A stretch of 64,000 bases of DNA from Leuctra nigra (Eukaryota; Arthropoda; Insecta; Plecoptera; Leuctridae): positions 31,546,964 to 31,610,963 of the forward strand of contig OW203761.1 of the NCBI GenBank assembly GCA_934045905.1. The letters run 5' to 3'. Positions 21,301-36,300 of this stretch are shown piece after piece. Made by a program: the position numbers and the translations under genes. Numbering within the stretch: position 1 is the first letter of the stretch; each line of letters begins with the position of its first letter. The notes under the pieces are model-generated. The model saw only the letters and a list, made by a program, of their open reading frames with translations. It ran no database searches and had not been told where the DNA came from.

Positions 21301-24300
21301 AGCTGCGCCGCCTTGTTCTTATCAATCAGTTTGTTGAAGTAGCTGCAATGCACTCATAGTTAATTGATTAGATAAGGGCCTTTGTCGGGCTGATCGAATT
21401 GCAAGTTATAATTTAGTGATTTTGACAGTTCGCCCCTGGGAAAATTCTGAAATATCACAGATGAGATCAGTATTTTGGAACCATTCATTGCTTTTTTTAC
21501 AGACGATGATGAACTTGAGAATGCTGCTAAATTGTAGTGCCATCCATCATTATTTTTCTGGAAGTACTAAATTAACAACAATACTTCAAATCCAATTTTA
21601 GAAGGATTACTGAAATTGAGTAGGTACCCCCTGACTCCGAGTCGTCAATAGGTTAATATTAGTTGGGGTGAGGAGGGGGGTAACTTCGCTAAGAGACTTG
21701 AAGAGTGACCAACCAACAGCCAGTATAAAAAATACTTAAAAAAGTATTAAATTGAACCATGAATCAATCTTGGACAGATTAACTTAATTGAAAAATCACG
21801 ACATTTTCAAAATATGATGACCAAACATTTGTTTGATGAGAATGTTTGAATATGATTATTTGTTGCATCTTGGTATCTATTACATTACAAGATGCATATT
21901 ACATTACCTACATTACATGAGAAATTTTTCTTGTAGTATACCTACTACACAATGCTCTGTCCTAACATTAATTTTGTTTTAGCTTACCAGCCACTGAAGT
22001 TGATGCAAGTGGTGACAGCAAAGGTAAATGACGTATGCCTGAGTTACCTGGACAAACCTGTGGATGCGTTTCCTCCGCCGACGAACTGTTGTCTTCCAGC
22101 CTCGGAATGTGCTGTGAAAAACACTCGCCGTCGCATGGAGGATCGTCACACTATCATCAATAACTTTCACGAGTTGTTTGACGTGGTGGCAGGAGGACGT
22201 GCCACTTACTATGGCGTGTTCGATGGCCACGCTGGCACGGATGCGGCTGTGTACAGTGCCAGTCATCTACATCAGTTCCTAGCTGAGAGCTTGCACTACC
22301 CATCCGAGCCAGTAATTGCTATGAGAGTAAGTTCTTCTTTCTTATGCTTATTGCTTTGAAATTGGTCTCTCTCACAAAATGGGTGGCACTGACAACTTAT
22401 TCTTTCTCATTCTGAGAAACCTATTGATATGCCGGAATGGTGCCATTGCCTCTATAACTGAAGTGGAGAGGGAGAGTCCAGAATATCCTACTATAATTAC
22501 AAAAGTAGTAAAACCATCCAGTGTTGGACAGCATTTGGACCTTTATGTCTTGGAAGAGAGACAAAGAGACATAATTCTATTAATCCTACCTCGAGCAAAT
22601 GCCTCTAGATACTTGAACATACCTAAAACTAAATTCTGGTGCATCAATTGTAAAAAATGCGCTCGTATCTTTAAAATGGGTAGCAATTTTAAATTATTTT
22701 CTGTGAAAATTTTGAATGGAGTGGAGAGGCATCTGAATTTGATTCTGTTCTTTGTCTCTCCCCAGGTATTGGTGTTCTGATGAAAAGGCAAATAGCTAGG
22801 TGATATGTGAAGATCCTGTGTAACTTGTTTCTGTTTTCTTTCTGTATAGGAGGCGTTCCTCAAGACTGACAGTTTATTCCTGGAGAAGTCGACGCGTGAC
22901 AACTTGCACAGTGGCACGACGGCCTTGTGTGCACTGTTGCGCCACGATGATCGGATGTTGCACGTCGGGTGGGTGGGGGACTCGCAAGCGGTGTTGGTGA
23001 CGCGCGGTCAGCCGATGCAGCTGGTGAATCCACACAAGCCGGCGCGAGATGATGAACGAAAGCGCATCGAGGACTCCGGCGGTTGTGTCATGTTTTGGGG
23101 GATGTGGCGGGTCAATGGCCAATTAGCTGTCTCCAGAGCCATCGGTAAGTACTTTTCGGACTGGACAACATGGGATGTGGGCTAAATTTCCTCGATTTAC
23201 AAATGCTGTACATTGTTGTTGGTACCTAATCTAAATGTCCATTCACACGGATGTTTCAAGATTCCAAGTTCCAAACAGCCGTTGTATTTAGAACATCGTT
23301 GAAAATGTAAAGTTCCAAACTCAATCTTCACATTTCAAATGTTTCATAATTCCTTGGGTGTTTTCCCACCTGTTGGAAATGCTGCTGGAAACTTTGGAAG
23401 TTTGAAGCGTCCGTGTGAATCAGCAGTAATATAAGCAACCCATCACAATAGTGGATTTTGTTTTCATCTGCTGTTTATCAAGTTGATATACTATAAACTT
23501 GTTGTGGCAAGGACTTTAAATTTTGTATGGATGATTATCAGGTAGAGCTGGGTCCACATACCTACCATTTTTCGTTTTTGTGTTTTTTTCTTTCTGTATA
23601 AACCAATCACAAGTCTGTCGTGAGCAGTTTCTGGACCTGTGATTGGCTAAGAACAACTGCAAAACACAAAAACGGTCTATGTTTACCCAGCTCTAGCTCG
23701 GTGAGGGTTATCACCCGGTAATAAATTCAGTATTTTCACTTATCATCACCCAATCAGATGATTTTGCTAAAAAACTACACACATGGCAGCTGTGTGATCT
23801 CTGGACAGTGCAGTCAAAAACACATCAAACGAACATACATGTAGAGAAAGTGCAGGAAGAGTACCTTGTGGGGTAATGCTCGCTTGAGCTTTTTTAAGAG
23901 GTGCTAGGTAGTTATTAAATTTTCATTTTCCTTTCCTCTTTTTCTAATACACTTCTATTATTTTTTAAGTTGTGATTGACGTTGTAAGGAAACTAAACTC
24001 ATATGGCTGGAGATATTGAGTTGTCATTACATTAATCCCACTCATGTAACAGCTTTAGGTCCATACTCAAGGGCTACAGCACCAAAAATTCTGTAGCTCT
24101 TTTGCAATGTATTGTTCTTGAGTCGTACAACAGCCAAATAAATACCAATATTTGTAGTGAATCAATTTATTGAAGCTAGCTGTCAGTCATGTGTAATGTC
24201 AGGGCACCGAGGCCATCACTTTTGCGATTGGCCATCATACCATTTTGAATACAAATATTTGTAAAATTTAAAAGTGGCAGTCACAGATATTGGGACAACA

Positions 24301-27300
24301 CATCCTCTTAATCTTTATACCATTGTACCAATCCTCAAACCAACACACCAATGCCTAGTAACTATTGCTAACTAAATGGACGACCACACTATTTTTTACT
24401 CCATAACTGTCTACAAAGTTGTTGAATTATCTTGAGAGAGTGTTTCTCACTGTTTCAGGGGATGTAGAGTACAAGCCCTGGGTGAGCGCCGAGCCAGACA
24501 TCGTGTCCGTGCCGCTGACTGATCAGCAAGACTTCTTGATTCTCGCTTGCGACGGTCTCTGGGACTTTGTGTCCGAGAGGGAAGCCATCGTGTCTGTCTA
24601 CAACACCATACGACAGCATCCAGGTAGGCAACATTCACTGGAATTTTTCAAGATGTGTTTCTATGAACTAGTGTCTTTACCACAAGAGAAGGGGAATAGA
24701 ATCCACAGAAAAGGCTCCATTTGTTGAGAAATGTATTTAAAGTTTTTACTAGTACATTATTTCAAAATTCCACATAGTCATGTAAATAAAGTATAAACCC
24801 GATTGGATTGGTTGAAGTTTTGTACACTTTTGACAACATAAAAAGTTGAAATTGAGCTTTTTTTATTCCATTCCCTTCTCTCCTTGGACAACTTTTGACA
24901 ACCATGTAATTTCACTGATGAAAGATTTTGATGATGAAAGAACAGCGAGGTAGAGTAAACCCTCGTTATTACGAACTTCAATAATTCGAATTTAGGGGTA
25001 AATTCGAACTAGGTGCATGGGCCCAGTGGACAGGATAGGTTTTTACATGTTAAATCATTTTTATAAATCGAATTTTAGGTTAATTCGAAATTCGAACTGA
25101 ATTTTGGTCCCAGCCCATGTTATTCCTTGCATACAGTTGTTTTAATTCGAACCTTGCAGAAGGATTGATAAAATAATCGCGAACAAACTACGAAAAAACA
25201 ACACTCAAAACAAAACACAACCTTCAATGGCATCAAAATGAGATAATCTGGCTTGCGAGGTTGGCCAAGCTGCTGTTACAGGTTTGCCAACCCCACTTTT
25301 TTGCAATGGCGGGAATATTCCACAGGCGGGAATATTCAAACTTCATGAAAATGCACACAAATTTTTTTGCATTAATTATATATTTCAAACTTTTTTAATT
25401 CGAACTGGGATTTTTTGGGTCCCTTTGAATTCGAATTAACGAGGGTTTACTGTAGTTTGCTTCTTGGACTGAAAAAAGCAGGAAGGTGAAATTGAGAATG
25501 AAATCTAAGTCTCTCCAAGGTAGTAATTACTAATTTTTCACAAGTCACTTTGATAGACCTACTGTAAACTTCTTTAAGTTGATGGTCCTTTCAATACTCT
25601 GCTAACTTTTAAACGGTTAATTAGGTCTGTGTTGTCATGACAACAACCATTATTAAAAGACAGAATTTTGTACTAAAATTCTTAGTTGCATAAATATTTA
25701 GAGACCCTATTCATAAAATGCTTACTGCATTTATTGTATTTTGGGATAGCTCTCCAGGTATAATCAAATAAATGAACATAGGCAGTGGTTTATGAACCGG
25801 GGGGGGGGGGGGATGCCCCCCCCCCCCAATTTTCAGGGAAGAGGGGCAAAGGGGGGCAAAAATAAATTAGATAATTTTTAAATAGTAGTAATTTGAGAAT
25901 TTATATGATCAAATCGACCAACATTTGTGTTTAAATCGCGTTAAAATGCAATTAAATTCATATTGAAATTCAAAAATTTTCTTAGCCTGCAAGGCCATGA
26001 CCCGCGTATTTTTCTAAGCCCTCCCCCAGACTCAAATTGGACATGAGGTTATAATTACCTTCTACTATTACCTACCTTACTACAAAAATCCCCAGCATAC
26101 GAAACTGGATTTACAGCTAAAAAAAGTGTCAGAAATATTTTATAACATTTAAAAAATATTTTAATTTTAAAATGCTTATGACACTTCTTCAGTTATTGTA
26201 AATCCAGTTGCGTATGCTGTGGATTTTTGTAGTACTTTAAAAGTACCTAATTAGCACTTGCAGTCATCATTCAGATCCAGTTTTATTTCCAATTTTGTAC
26301 ATTTTCATGTCAAGTCTCTGGGGGAACATGGATGTCCTCTTGTGTTAGGGTATTATAAGTACCTAGGTAGTACTTCAATGAGTAAATAAAACAAATTTTC
26401 ACTACCATTCTAGTCATCTTTAAACGATTTAAAATAGCATTTAGACGCCATTTCAACCTCTATTTTCCCAAATTAGCCCCAGACTATCGCCCCAGACCCC
26501 TTCTTGTTGACGAAAATTTATTTTTTGGCGTGATTCCTTGCCCCCTCCCTAACTTCGAAAACGTTCCTACGCCACTGAACATAGTTACATAGGTAGGTAT
26601 GTAGTACTGTACCTACCTGATTCATTTTTTATCGAGCAGTTTAATCTCCATTTGTGCATTTTACCTTTAAAATACCTAATAAACGAAAAGTAAAGAAAGG
26701 AATAAAAGACAATGTTAAATTGTTGTACGTAAGTAATGAATTGTGTAACACTTTTCAATTAAACTCATTGCATGTTATAAATGTTCATTCCTAAATGATT
26801 ACAACAGTAATCAAGAAGTTAAAATAAACTTAATAGAATGATATCATTTATTGCTGAGGGGCAGGCGCGTAGGAAGGGGGGGGGGGAGTGGGGGTCAATG
26901 ACTTCCCCCCCACTTTTCATCCTGACACCCCCAGATATCACCCCCAGATATACAAAAATGTTGATAAAAAGATTTAAAAATGCACAGATTTGCTCCATTA
27001 TGAGGTTGAATTCTCAAAATTTTCCCAAGTTTGACACCTAATTAAACAGATGTATTCTAATGAGACAATGACTCATATTTGTCCAACTTGATCATCCTCA
27101 TGAATAAAATTTAATATTACACATGTTAAACTAGGATACCAAAACACATACAGATGTATCTTATTGCTTATTGGTGTTGCTTATTGCAACCTTTTTCAAA
27201 GGAATTTCAAAATCGATTCATTGATTCTCCTTAACTAGAAATTCAAAAAATTCCCTGCGGGGCCAATGGGGATGTTATCAAATAATAAAATTTACATGTT

Positions 27301-30300
27301 ATAAAGCATTTTATCTCAAGTTTCTCCAAGAATATCACACATTTTAATTTTCGTTGAAAAGGATGGCAAAACAGCTTCAAATTCGATTCTGTTGTGTCAA
27401 AAATTCAAAAAAGGCCCTGCGGGGCCATTGAGAATTTGATCAAATAACGAAATTTACAGATTATAATGCATTTTGTCTAATGTTTCCCGAAGAATATTAC
27501 AAATCCACACATTTTAAATTTCTTTGTAATGGATGCCAAAATAGCTTCAAATTCGATTCTTTTGTAACAAACACTCAAAAAATTCCCTGCGGGGCCAATG
27601 GGGATTCCATAAAAACAAATAGTTACAGATTATGTTACATTTGTCTAAAAATTCCACAGAAAATTGCACATCATATTGTAAATTTCTTTGAAAAGAATGC
27701 CAAAATAGCTTCAAATTCGATTATTCTGTATAAAAACTTCAAAAAGGCCCTGCGGGGCAAACTGGGTGGTGAGCCCCCCAGATCCCCTTGTAACGGCGTA
27801 CTATACCTTTTCCTCACATTCATCGATCCCCGATAATTTTGACCCCCCCCCCCCCCCCCCCCCCCCCCCCACTCAAATGAAGTTCCTACGCGCCTGCTGA
27901 GGGGTGGTCAGGATAAGGGTGTAAGTAGCGTATAAGTTCCGCAGGCCAATCGAGGGTAACCATTCACAGTTTGGTTTTGATTATAAACTACAGCAATTTT
28001 CTGGGATGTACTAATTTCAGAAGTGCATTGATTGACGATTATCCGCTTTCTCTCTGTTGGAGGTATTTCAATTTGAATTAATTCGTGTCAAACCAATCAT
28101 TACAGTTGGACATTTATGGCGTTGGTTTGGTACCGACTTCCTATCATAGAAAATCATTTATGATGCAAATGAGATACTTGGCAAGTTTTCATGGTTGTTA
28201 GCTAGGCTAATTGGGAATCTGATTGGCTGTTGCTGTAATTGATCAAACACTCTTCTCGGTGCTAATTAAACCTCAGACTCCATTGCATCTCCTTATCTAT
28301 ACACAGTGTTGCCACATTTCATTTGCATCTTGATGTTTTTGTTTGGTATTAAAAATAATTCATTCGTCATTAGATCCTGAAAACGGTATCAATGTAATGA
28401 CATTCTCATCCAATCATAAACTGATGTCATTTCGGCCAGTTCATTTGTTCAGGTTGAGAAAGCAGGCTGGTTTGAGTTTGAGATTTACTGTGACGTAAGC
28501 AGCTTAAATATCACTTTGAACTCGAATGATTTTCTTGACGACAAAGAATGAAAGGTTGAGTGAACAGGCAAGTATTGTTGCTTAATGCTTGCGTTTAAAT
28601 TCGACCAACACATCTCTGAAATCTAGCCTGGAGTAAGAGTAGCTTCAAGTGATGTACAAGGACTGACCTTGAAAGCATTTACGCTATCTCATAAAATACA
28701 ATAAAACGTAATAAATAGTTTTGCGAAATGAATGTGAATCACGTAACAATGTAACATTTGTCGCTACCGGTTGTAATTATTGTTTCGGTCCAAACTAATG
28801 TATTCTCAAGCTGAATGGTCGTTTACGAGCTAGAGTACTCACTCGATCCTTGGGCTTTAGATGGGAGCACCTGATTCGAGTCAGCGGAACATTGCATCTT
28901 CACTCGCATTCTAATGTATTCTGCTTCATTGTTCTACAGTAATGACACTTACATTCATGACTCATTTTAATGACGCCACTCCTTTCTCGGCATTTCTCTG
29001 TATATTGCGGTCGGGGTATTCTTTCAGTTTCAGCTATCTAGGAATATCCAGAATGTTTTGACATCTTTCTGGATTGTCTCCTGTATCACATAATTTCAAC
29101 ACGCTGGCGAGAGGGGTCTTGAGTTGATTGCTTGTTAGGGGGAACTTATGTTTTGACATTTCTCATGTATACTGAGATTTATTACCAGAACTTCTTCCCC
29201 TAGTACACATGTACTTTTACCCCTCCGAATCGTATCAAGTCGTCATCCCCCCTTCTGATGTCATCTTCTCCCCTGACTCATTCGGTCGGTTTCCTATCTC
29301 TATATGACGCAACTCGACATACAATAGATTTGCTACGACCGATTTGCTCTTATCGAATCTCTAAGACAGGTGTTTTACAACGTGGCCTGGCCGGGCAACG
29401 AACTCGGCTCTGCAAAAGTGTGACCGTCACCGTTCACGATCTTACAGTACACTCGGTGTCTGTGGAAAGTAGCGACTGGTCCGGCCCGCGGTTCTGACCC
29501 CAGGCGTATCCGATTGATTCAGACTTACATCGATCAAAATGTTCAGTGGTGAATCATTATGTGTACGCTATTTTGATCGCGTTTGGAATGTTACTAGTAT
29601 TCAATGAACTTGTTCATGAAACGACAGGGCTTTAACCTTGACTTACACAGATAAGCTGATAGTTAGATCATCAGAAATCATAAAGGCTACTCATTCATAT
29701 ATTTTATGTTAAAACATGTAGTGATGGTTGAAAAAACCGTAAATATTCACATTTCCTGATCTCCATACCTAATCTAGTCAAGCTCTGTTTGGCTTTTGAT
29801 TGGCAGTGAATGATGATTCATTGTGAATCGACGACCGGCATAAAACGATCGCTTTGCATGAGAGTGGAGTGCAGAATGCAATTGCAGGCGGTCGACAGCA
29901 GTGGCGGTAGTGCAGTGGCTAGGCAAATGGGTCGAACACCCCCCTCCTCGTGAGTGGCGGCGCAGACATGTTCCGTAGGCAACCTCCTCGTGAACGCGTC
30001 ATATTCTCGACAGCTGGGGAGCTCGTCTGACGTTGGCTATCGTGCAGTGCAGACCCGGCGTTTCACACGATACAAGTGATTATCTTCAGGAGCGATTCTA
30101 CTTTGCAACTGTTTTTTGGATTTCTTGGCTCGCATAAACTAATTGGTGAGTTCTATTGCCATATCGATTGTGTGCATTGTTTTCTGTCTATTGTGTTGAT
30201 TGCCCTGTTGTGGTCTCAAAATACAGATTGCAGTCAAGTCGCACAATACCAGAGCATTTTAGATGTTCTTGTCTTCGCAGTGTCTTTTCTCTGCGGTTTC

Positions 30301-33300
30301 TTTATTATCAGAATATTTTTAGCCGTCGGTAATTATAGTTATTTGCAAACATGTTGGATTTCAAGGACTTGTATGTATCTATTCATCACACCACAAAGCA
30401 ATCCATGCCATGCTTCATAACATTTAATTTTGACCAAGTATCCTTAAAACAGTATAATATCTGCAAGTACCCATTACATGAACAAAAATCTGAGAACGGT
30501 AAACAACATTGGCTAAGGTTTTTGACTTAGCGGGGGATCAGCTCATTTTCAATATTTAATTTATTTTCCGCCCCGCCCCATCTCGAAGCGTAGTATTCCT
30601 CCATGTATGATATTAATACCATCGTTGTCAAGTAGAGCATGACAAATTGCTGGCAGTATGAGTGTTTTTACGGTCAACCTGTCGGCCTAAGAAGCCAGCA
30701 AGCAGACCATCACATCGTCGCACCCTGCGCGGTGCCTTCTCTTCGTCTTCTCCGTCTACGCTCTAGTACTTCGCACTGCCTGCGAGTGCTGTGAAGGTGC
30801 CCTCCTTGTTTATTCGATTGGTTTATTTTTAAAACTACCGACTATGCGAGCGGAGCAGCAAGGCGATGGAGTCTACCATTAAACCGAGCACGATGCTATG
30901 CTTATTTTATATCCAAAAGCGAATTACAGAGCAGAGCACGAACGAAAGAGTTCGAGTGAGATAGAAGATAAAGCGACCAGGCGATGTTCTTGCTCAGCAC
31001 TTTTGAATGGAAAGCACATTTCGTACTCCTGCACATTTCTTTCTGCTTCTTTTTCCCCCTTCGAGTTCGCTTTGCATCCCTTTAAATATCTCATTACATC
31101 ATACTAGGCCTGTGAAAGAGAAGTGGAGATATTTCTTTTCAATGGGACTGGAAGAGGGGATCATGTGCGCTGTGCTGTGGGAGTGGGGAACGTTTTTCGC
31201 AGTTGGCTTGTAGAGCATGATCATCTAAATGTCGTGTAACAAAAGGTCACTCGCTCGCGTGGCAAGATAATACTTCCAACACTCCCACCCCGCAGATCAT
31301 AAATATTACAATGCTTCCCGTCATTGTCCTGACCATGTCTTCACAAAAGCTGCATTACCATTCGTTTATGACTAAATTGCATTCCACAACTAGAATAACT
31401 CGCCACGGGATTGACTCCTTGTAAGTGATCTTGGTTATTCTTGACATTGACAAAGACGCATTATTCCGAGTGAATTCCATGCACGTAGTGATTAGTCTTG
31501 GCCGGATAGTTGCTACGTGCTGCGGCTGGATATTCGAAACTCTCATTGGTTCCATTCCATCTTGTTTATGATGGTTTCGTGAGATCTCTGCTGTAAGTCA
31601 TCTCGTTCTCGTCGCCTCCCGCAATGTGGCGCGCATCTCGACGGCCCGAGACGGCGGAGCGAGTTTTTGCTCCGTTGCGGTGTACATATGTTTCGAATCC
31701 GCGTAATACAAGCAAACGATAATTCCAAGTGGTGAGGAAACACACTTTTACCGCCGAGATCGTGAATGACCGGAAGTGACGTCACCGCGCGCCGGTGGGA
31801 GGAGTGATCGATGCATTGTTTGGCCGCTTTGATTACCTGGGCACGTGGTGCTGCGTGACAGTGTTTGACAATCGCCGTGTGGGTCCGGGCCGGGGAGGTT
31901 GTTGAGGTGAATCATCGCTTGAACCGCTCATGTTGCCACATATCCTCACTTCGCGCTCCGCGGAGCAGATCGCTCGCGATAAGATGCTGCGAGGGTGAAG
32001 GTCATTTTCATTCACACCATGTTCATACGGTGCATGCATGATGAGCACACAGTCTAGGAATTGCTTGTTTCTGGCCAGCTTGGCGGCCGATGATTATCTA
32101 TTCATCGGCGATAGTCAATATGTTATTTTGGTTATCTTACGTCATGGCTTGAAGAGTTTGCAAGTCAAATGAAGCAAAAAATGGCCAATGGCGACAACGC
32201 TGGAAGTAGCTGCGATGTAGGGGAAGCCGACAACAATATTTACAAATGCCAAACGTGGTCACGGGAAATAGAAATGCAAGGGCACGTTCCCGGAATAGCT
32301 ATTAAGTTATTTAAACAATCCACCAAATTTTGACATACTTCCCCGATGAAGATCGGATGAAACTGAGATAAACGAAGATTTATGTCGAAACTTATATTGA
32401 TCTTACAATATTTCAATTGCTTTTTTCAAGGCTTTGTAGTAATGTTTTCTATAAACCGATTGAATATTCTGAAAGCTCATAAAAATCACTTCAAGATGAC
32501 AATTTCTCAAGAAATTTACTAATAGCGTTCTTCCCCTGTACGGAAGAGGTTCTAGTAGAATTCTAGAACCTCTTTGCCTGGGGCCCTGGACCCTTCATTT
32601 GTATACTTTTATTTTAACATAAATATGCGCCGGCAAAGTTATTACGTAATACTTAGTCATCAAGGTAAATACCACTTAAAATAGTACGTGCTGCAAGCGC
32701 GAGCGATTTTGCTGCTTTTTGTAGACGCTTTTTGCGATACGATTGGAGACGAAATGGGTAGACCAAATTATTTTAAATTTTAATCGTGATTAGATAAAAG
32801 ACAAACTTAGGGTTATCCCTTGGTACATTTTTAATTTTTTGTTTCGTTAATTAGTAATAATTAGTGATTTTTTTGTGAAAATTAGCTATTTTCTTGTCTC
32901 CCTGGGCGCCGTATAAAATTAAATTTCAAAAATGTGCCTAGGGATAACCCTAAAGCTGGATCCACATAGACCGTTTTTGCGTTTTGCGTTTTCCGTTTTT
33001 TTTCTTACAGCCAATCACCAGTCCAGAAACCGCTCACGGCAGACTTGTGATTGGTTAATAGAAAAAAACGCAAAACGCGACTTGTGATTGGTTAATAGAA
33101 AAAAACGCAAAACGCAAAAACGGTCTATGTGGACCCAGCTTAAGTTTGTCTTACATCTAATCATGAATAAAATTTGAGATTTTCTCTCTCAATTTTCTAA
33201 AACGGCCGAGCGTTAGTAACACCTTAATGTAAATATTTCACATAAAATATTTGGAATATTGTAAAAATATTTTGTAAAAGTAAATAAAACCATCTGTCCT

Positions 33301-36300
33301 ATTAGTTTTCATGCAATCTACGTTTACATGTCATGTCACTGATTGATTGCAAGTAGTATTCGTTATGTCCTTGATGTAACTTCAGCATTGCAAATTGCTC
33401 ATTTTCGCTCTAATACCACGTTGGAATACCGTGCCCCCCATGGGGCCAGGTGTTGTATGAGTCATGACTTTCCGCCGCATGACTGCCAGCGAGGGCGCTC
33501 GGCTCGGCTCCTCGCAACGACCGCCTCGTTCTCAGTCAGTCAGTGTTTGTGCAGTGGCCGGCCCGTGTGCACCACGTTCTGTTCCCTCGCCACTTGCCAC
33601 GCCCTGATCGGTGCCTGCACGTTGACAGTGACATTTCGTCGGCGACTCACGTTGGACGTCTTGCTTTGGGTAACTTGACATTGATCATATTACTTGTAAC
33701 AATGTGTCCAGTCTAATTGCAGGCGTGCTGTCTTGAGACAATAACATATTAAGTAAGTGAGGTGGTAATTTCCGTTGTCGTCATGCTGTAATTAGTGTCT
33801 CTAAAGTTAATTAGTTTGTCGGGTGGGAAGAAACGAGGTGTTCGACTTGGCTACTGGAGGGTGTCTTGTTGGTACTTGTTACTCGCGTGTACCAGACTGT
33901 ACCGTCAGTACCTAATACAGGCACGCCATGTTCATCCCAATGTCGAACCTTTTTTGGACGCTTTGTTATGACTTGATTTTAAATTGAATGGCATTAATCC
34001 AGACGTTTATGGATCTAATTGGCTACGAAGTCAATGTTTATACTTATTAGTAGTAGGCGACACAGAGGCCATAAAGAGTCGTCAACCATGCGGTTTACAA
34101 TAGTAATAGATAATCCCCATAAAAAACACTCCGTGTAAAAATACCCGCCAAGTCTCTTCAACTATAAAAAAATAGAAGAAATCTAAAAATTCAACACTGA
34201 AAAGAAGTGATATCAAAAAATGAGCCAAGTCAAAACTTAATTTTAAAAACCAAAATATACTTGGCGCATCGTGTATATAAATAGTATAGAAGCATATGCC
34301 AAAAATCAAATGTACCTACCTAAATATATATAATATACCTATAATGCCCTTAAAAACGATGCGCCAAGTATATTTTGGTTTTTAAAATTAAGTTTTGACT
34401 TGGCTCATTTTTTGATATCACTTCTTTTCAGTGTTGAATTTTTAGATTTCTTCTATTTTTTTATAGTTGAAGAGACTTGGCGGGTATTTTTACACGGAGT
34501 GTTTTTTATGGAGATATCACTTATTTTTTTAGTTTATTTACACAACTTGTAACACACATCGGAGCAATAATGACCAATTACTTTTAAAAAATACGCCATT
34601 TCCGAATTGGTTAATACGAAAAATTGTGTTTGGTGCTCAATATACCTAAGCTTAAAGTGATATTCCATGAAGAATTGCGCAAGCTTCGTTACAATCAGTC
34701 CAGCCGTTTTCGAGATATGGTATCACTTCCGGTTTTCAAAATGGCGACTAAAATTACTGCCACATAGAATTTATTTCTATAAATGTTATGTATCATTATA
34801 AGCCTTCTGAATATGTAGTTATTGTAGTAAGAGGTCATTTAAATCTAGTTCTTCATTTTCATGACGTCATTTCCGGTTTCGGTAATAGTACATCTCTACT
34901 TTAACTATTGATATTCCATATAGATGACCGTCTGAATCATTTGGCGCTGGTTTAATTCCTAACGGTCTAGCTGTTTTCGAGATAATACGTCACTTCCGGT
35001 TTCAAAATGGCGGCTTCCTGTTGGTTTTATAAAAAGGCACCTCAGACGCCAAAAGTGCACATGTGGTGAAAATTTCAGATCGATCGGCTCAGCCGTTTAG
35101 GCTGTGGCGGTGATTGCGGTGTTTCCTGATATCATCATCAGATCAAGATAGGTTTTAAAAGGGGTGTAATTTCACGTTTTTCACGGCCCTCTAGCTCGCA
35201 AACGGCATAACATATTGTTCCCTAATTTGGTATATGTAGTGGGGTGGGCCATAGCTCGAAATTAAGATATATCGCAACAATGTGAGATTTTCTAATTTTA
35301 AGATCCAGTAGGCCGAAAATGCCGTGTTGTTGCTTACAGTAAAAGTGGTTGGTCTGCTCCTCAGTTTATTATGCATATACGGTATGTTGAGTGAGTGTGA
35401 GTGTACGGTACGACTTGGCTGGGTGGAGCGACCGCTCCACTAGATAAATAATTGTTCTACATATTTAGTACTAGTGATTACAGTATATCGGTGAGGTCAG
35501 TGCCTGCCTGCCTAATATGGTTGGTTGATGGGTTTTGAAAAGTGTTTATTGTTTTTCAACTCCACCTGCCACCAAAACAATTCCAAAAACTGCCTCTTTA
35601 TCTTATCACACCGGCATTATTTTTATCAAAGTAGCCCGATATGGTTTATTGTTATTTATTGTTATGACGGCTTGTGTTTCATCAGTCATCGCCCGCCTTA
35701 TGTTGCCTTGTAAATGCTTGGTAGGAGACCGTCTGGTGTCTTGTCGGCTAGCTTGAGTTGAAAAGGGGTGAAGTAAGGCCTATTCTTAGCATGCGTAACA
35801 TGATCTACTTTGCGCTTGTCTGCAACTGTAAGTTTCATCATGCTAAGCACCCATTCACCATTCACTACGCTTTATGGCGAATTGTTCGCTTTGTGGCTCA
35901 ATGAACAGTCGCCCGTCTCTCGAACTTTCATGTCGAAATTAATGTTGGTGTGTTTTGAGTGGAACCAGCGATCATCTACACTTGGCCAAACAAAAATTGA
36001 AGGTTCAATAAATCTGATAGGCTGATAAATGTAAGATCGCACCATCAGAAGTCAGTCTAAGCGATCTCCTTGTCTCACTCTAGTAGGTGACCTCGCATTT
36101 TAATGATAATAACTAGCTTTGATAGGTTATTGGACATGACCAGCAACCAGCAGTCATTCAAATTTGCAACGACCAATTTTTGTTTTGCCGAGTGTACCTA
36201 CTTTCTACAGTGATAGTTTTTCCTCAATAGGTCTATTTTATTTGCATCCCCCAATTATTCTCTCCGCCGTTCGTCATCACATTCACCACCAACTATGCAG

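Noticed and set aside
27245..27770. CRISPR-like array of regularly spaced repeats
   Set aside because: A eukaryotic tandem satellite: the whole 165-bp unit repeats, there are no unique spacers and no cas genes.
29258..31213. Small open frames in the 29-31 kb intron region
   Set aside because: No conserved motif, and no splice phase consistent with insertion into the PP2C core, which is already continuous across exons 5 and 6.
33343..33678. 111-codon open frame in PPM1E intron 5
   Set aside because: No domain, no splice context and skewed Cys/Arg/Ser composition from GC-rich DNA.
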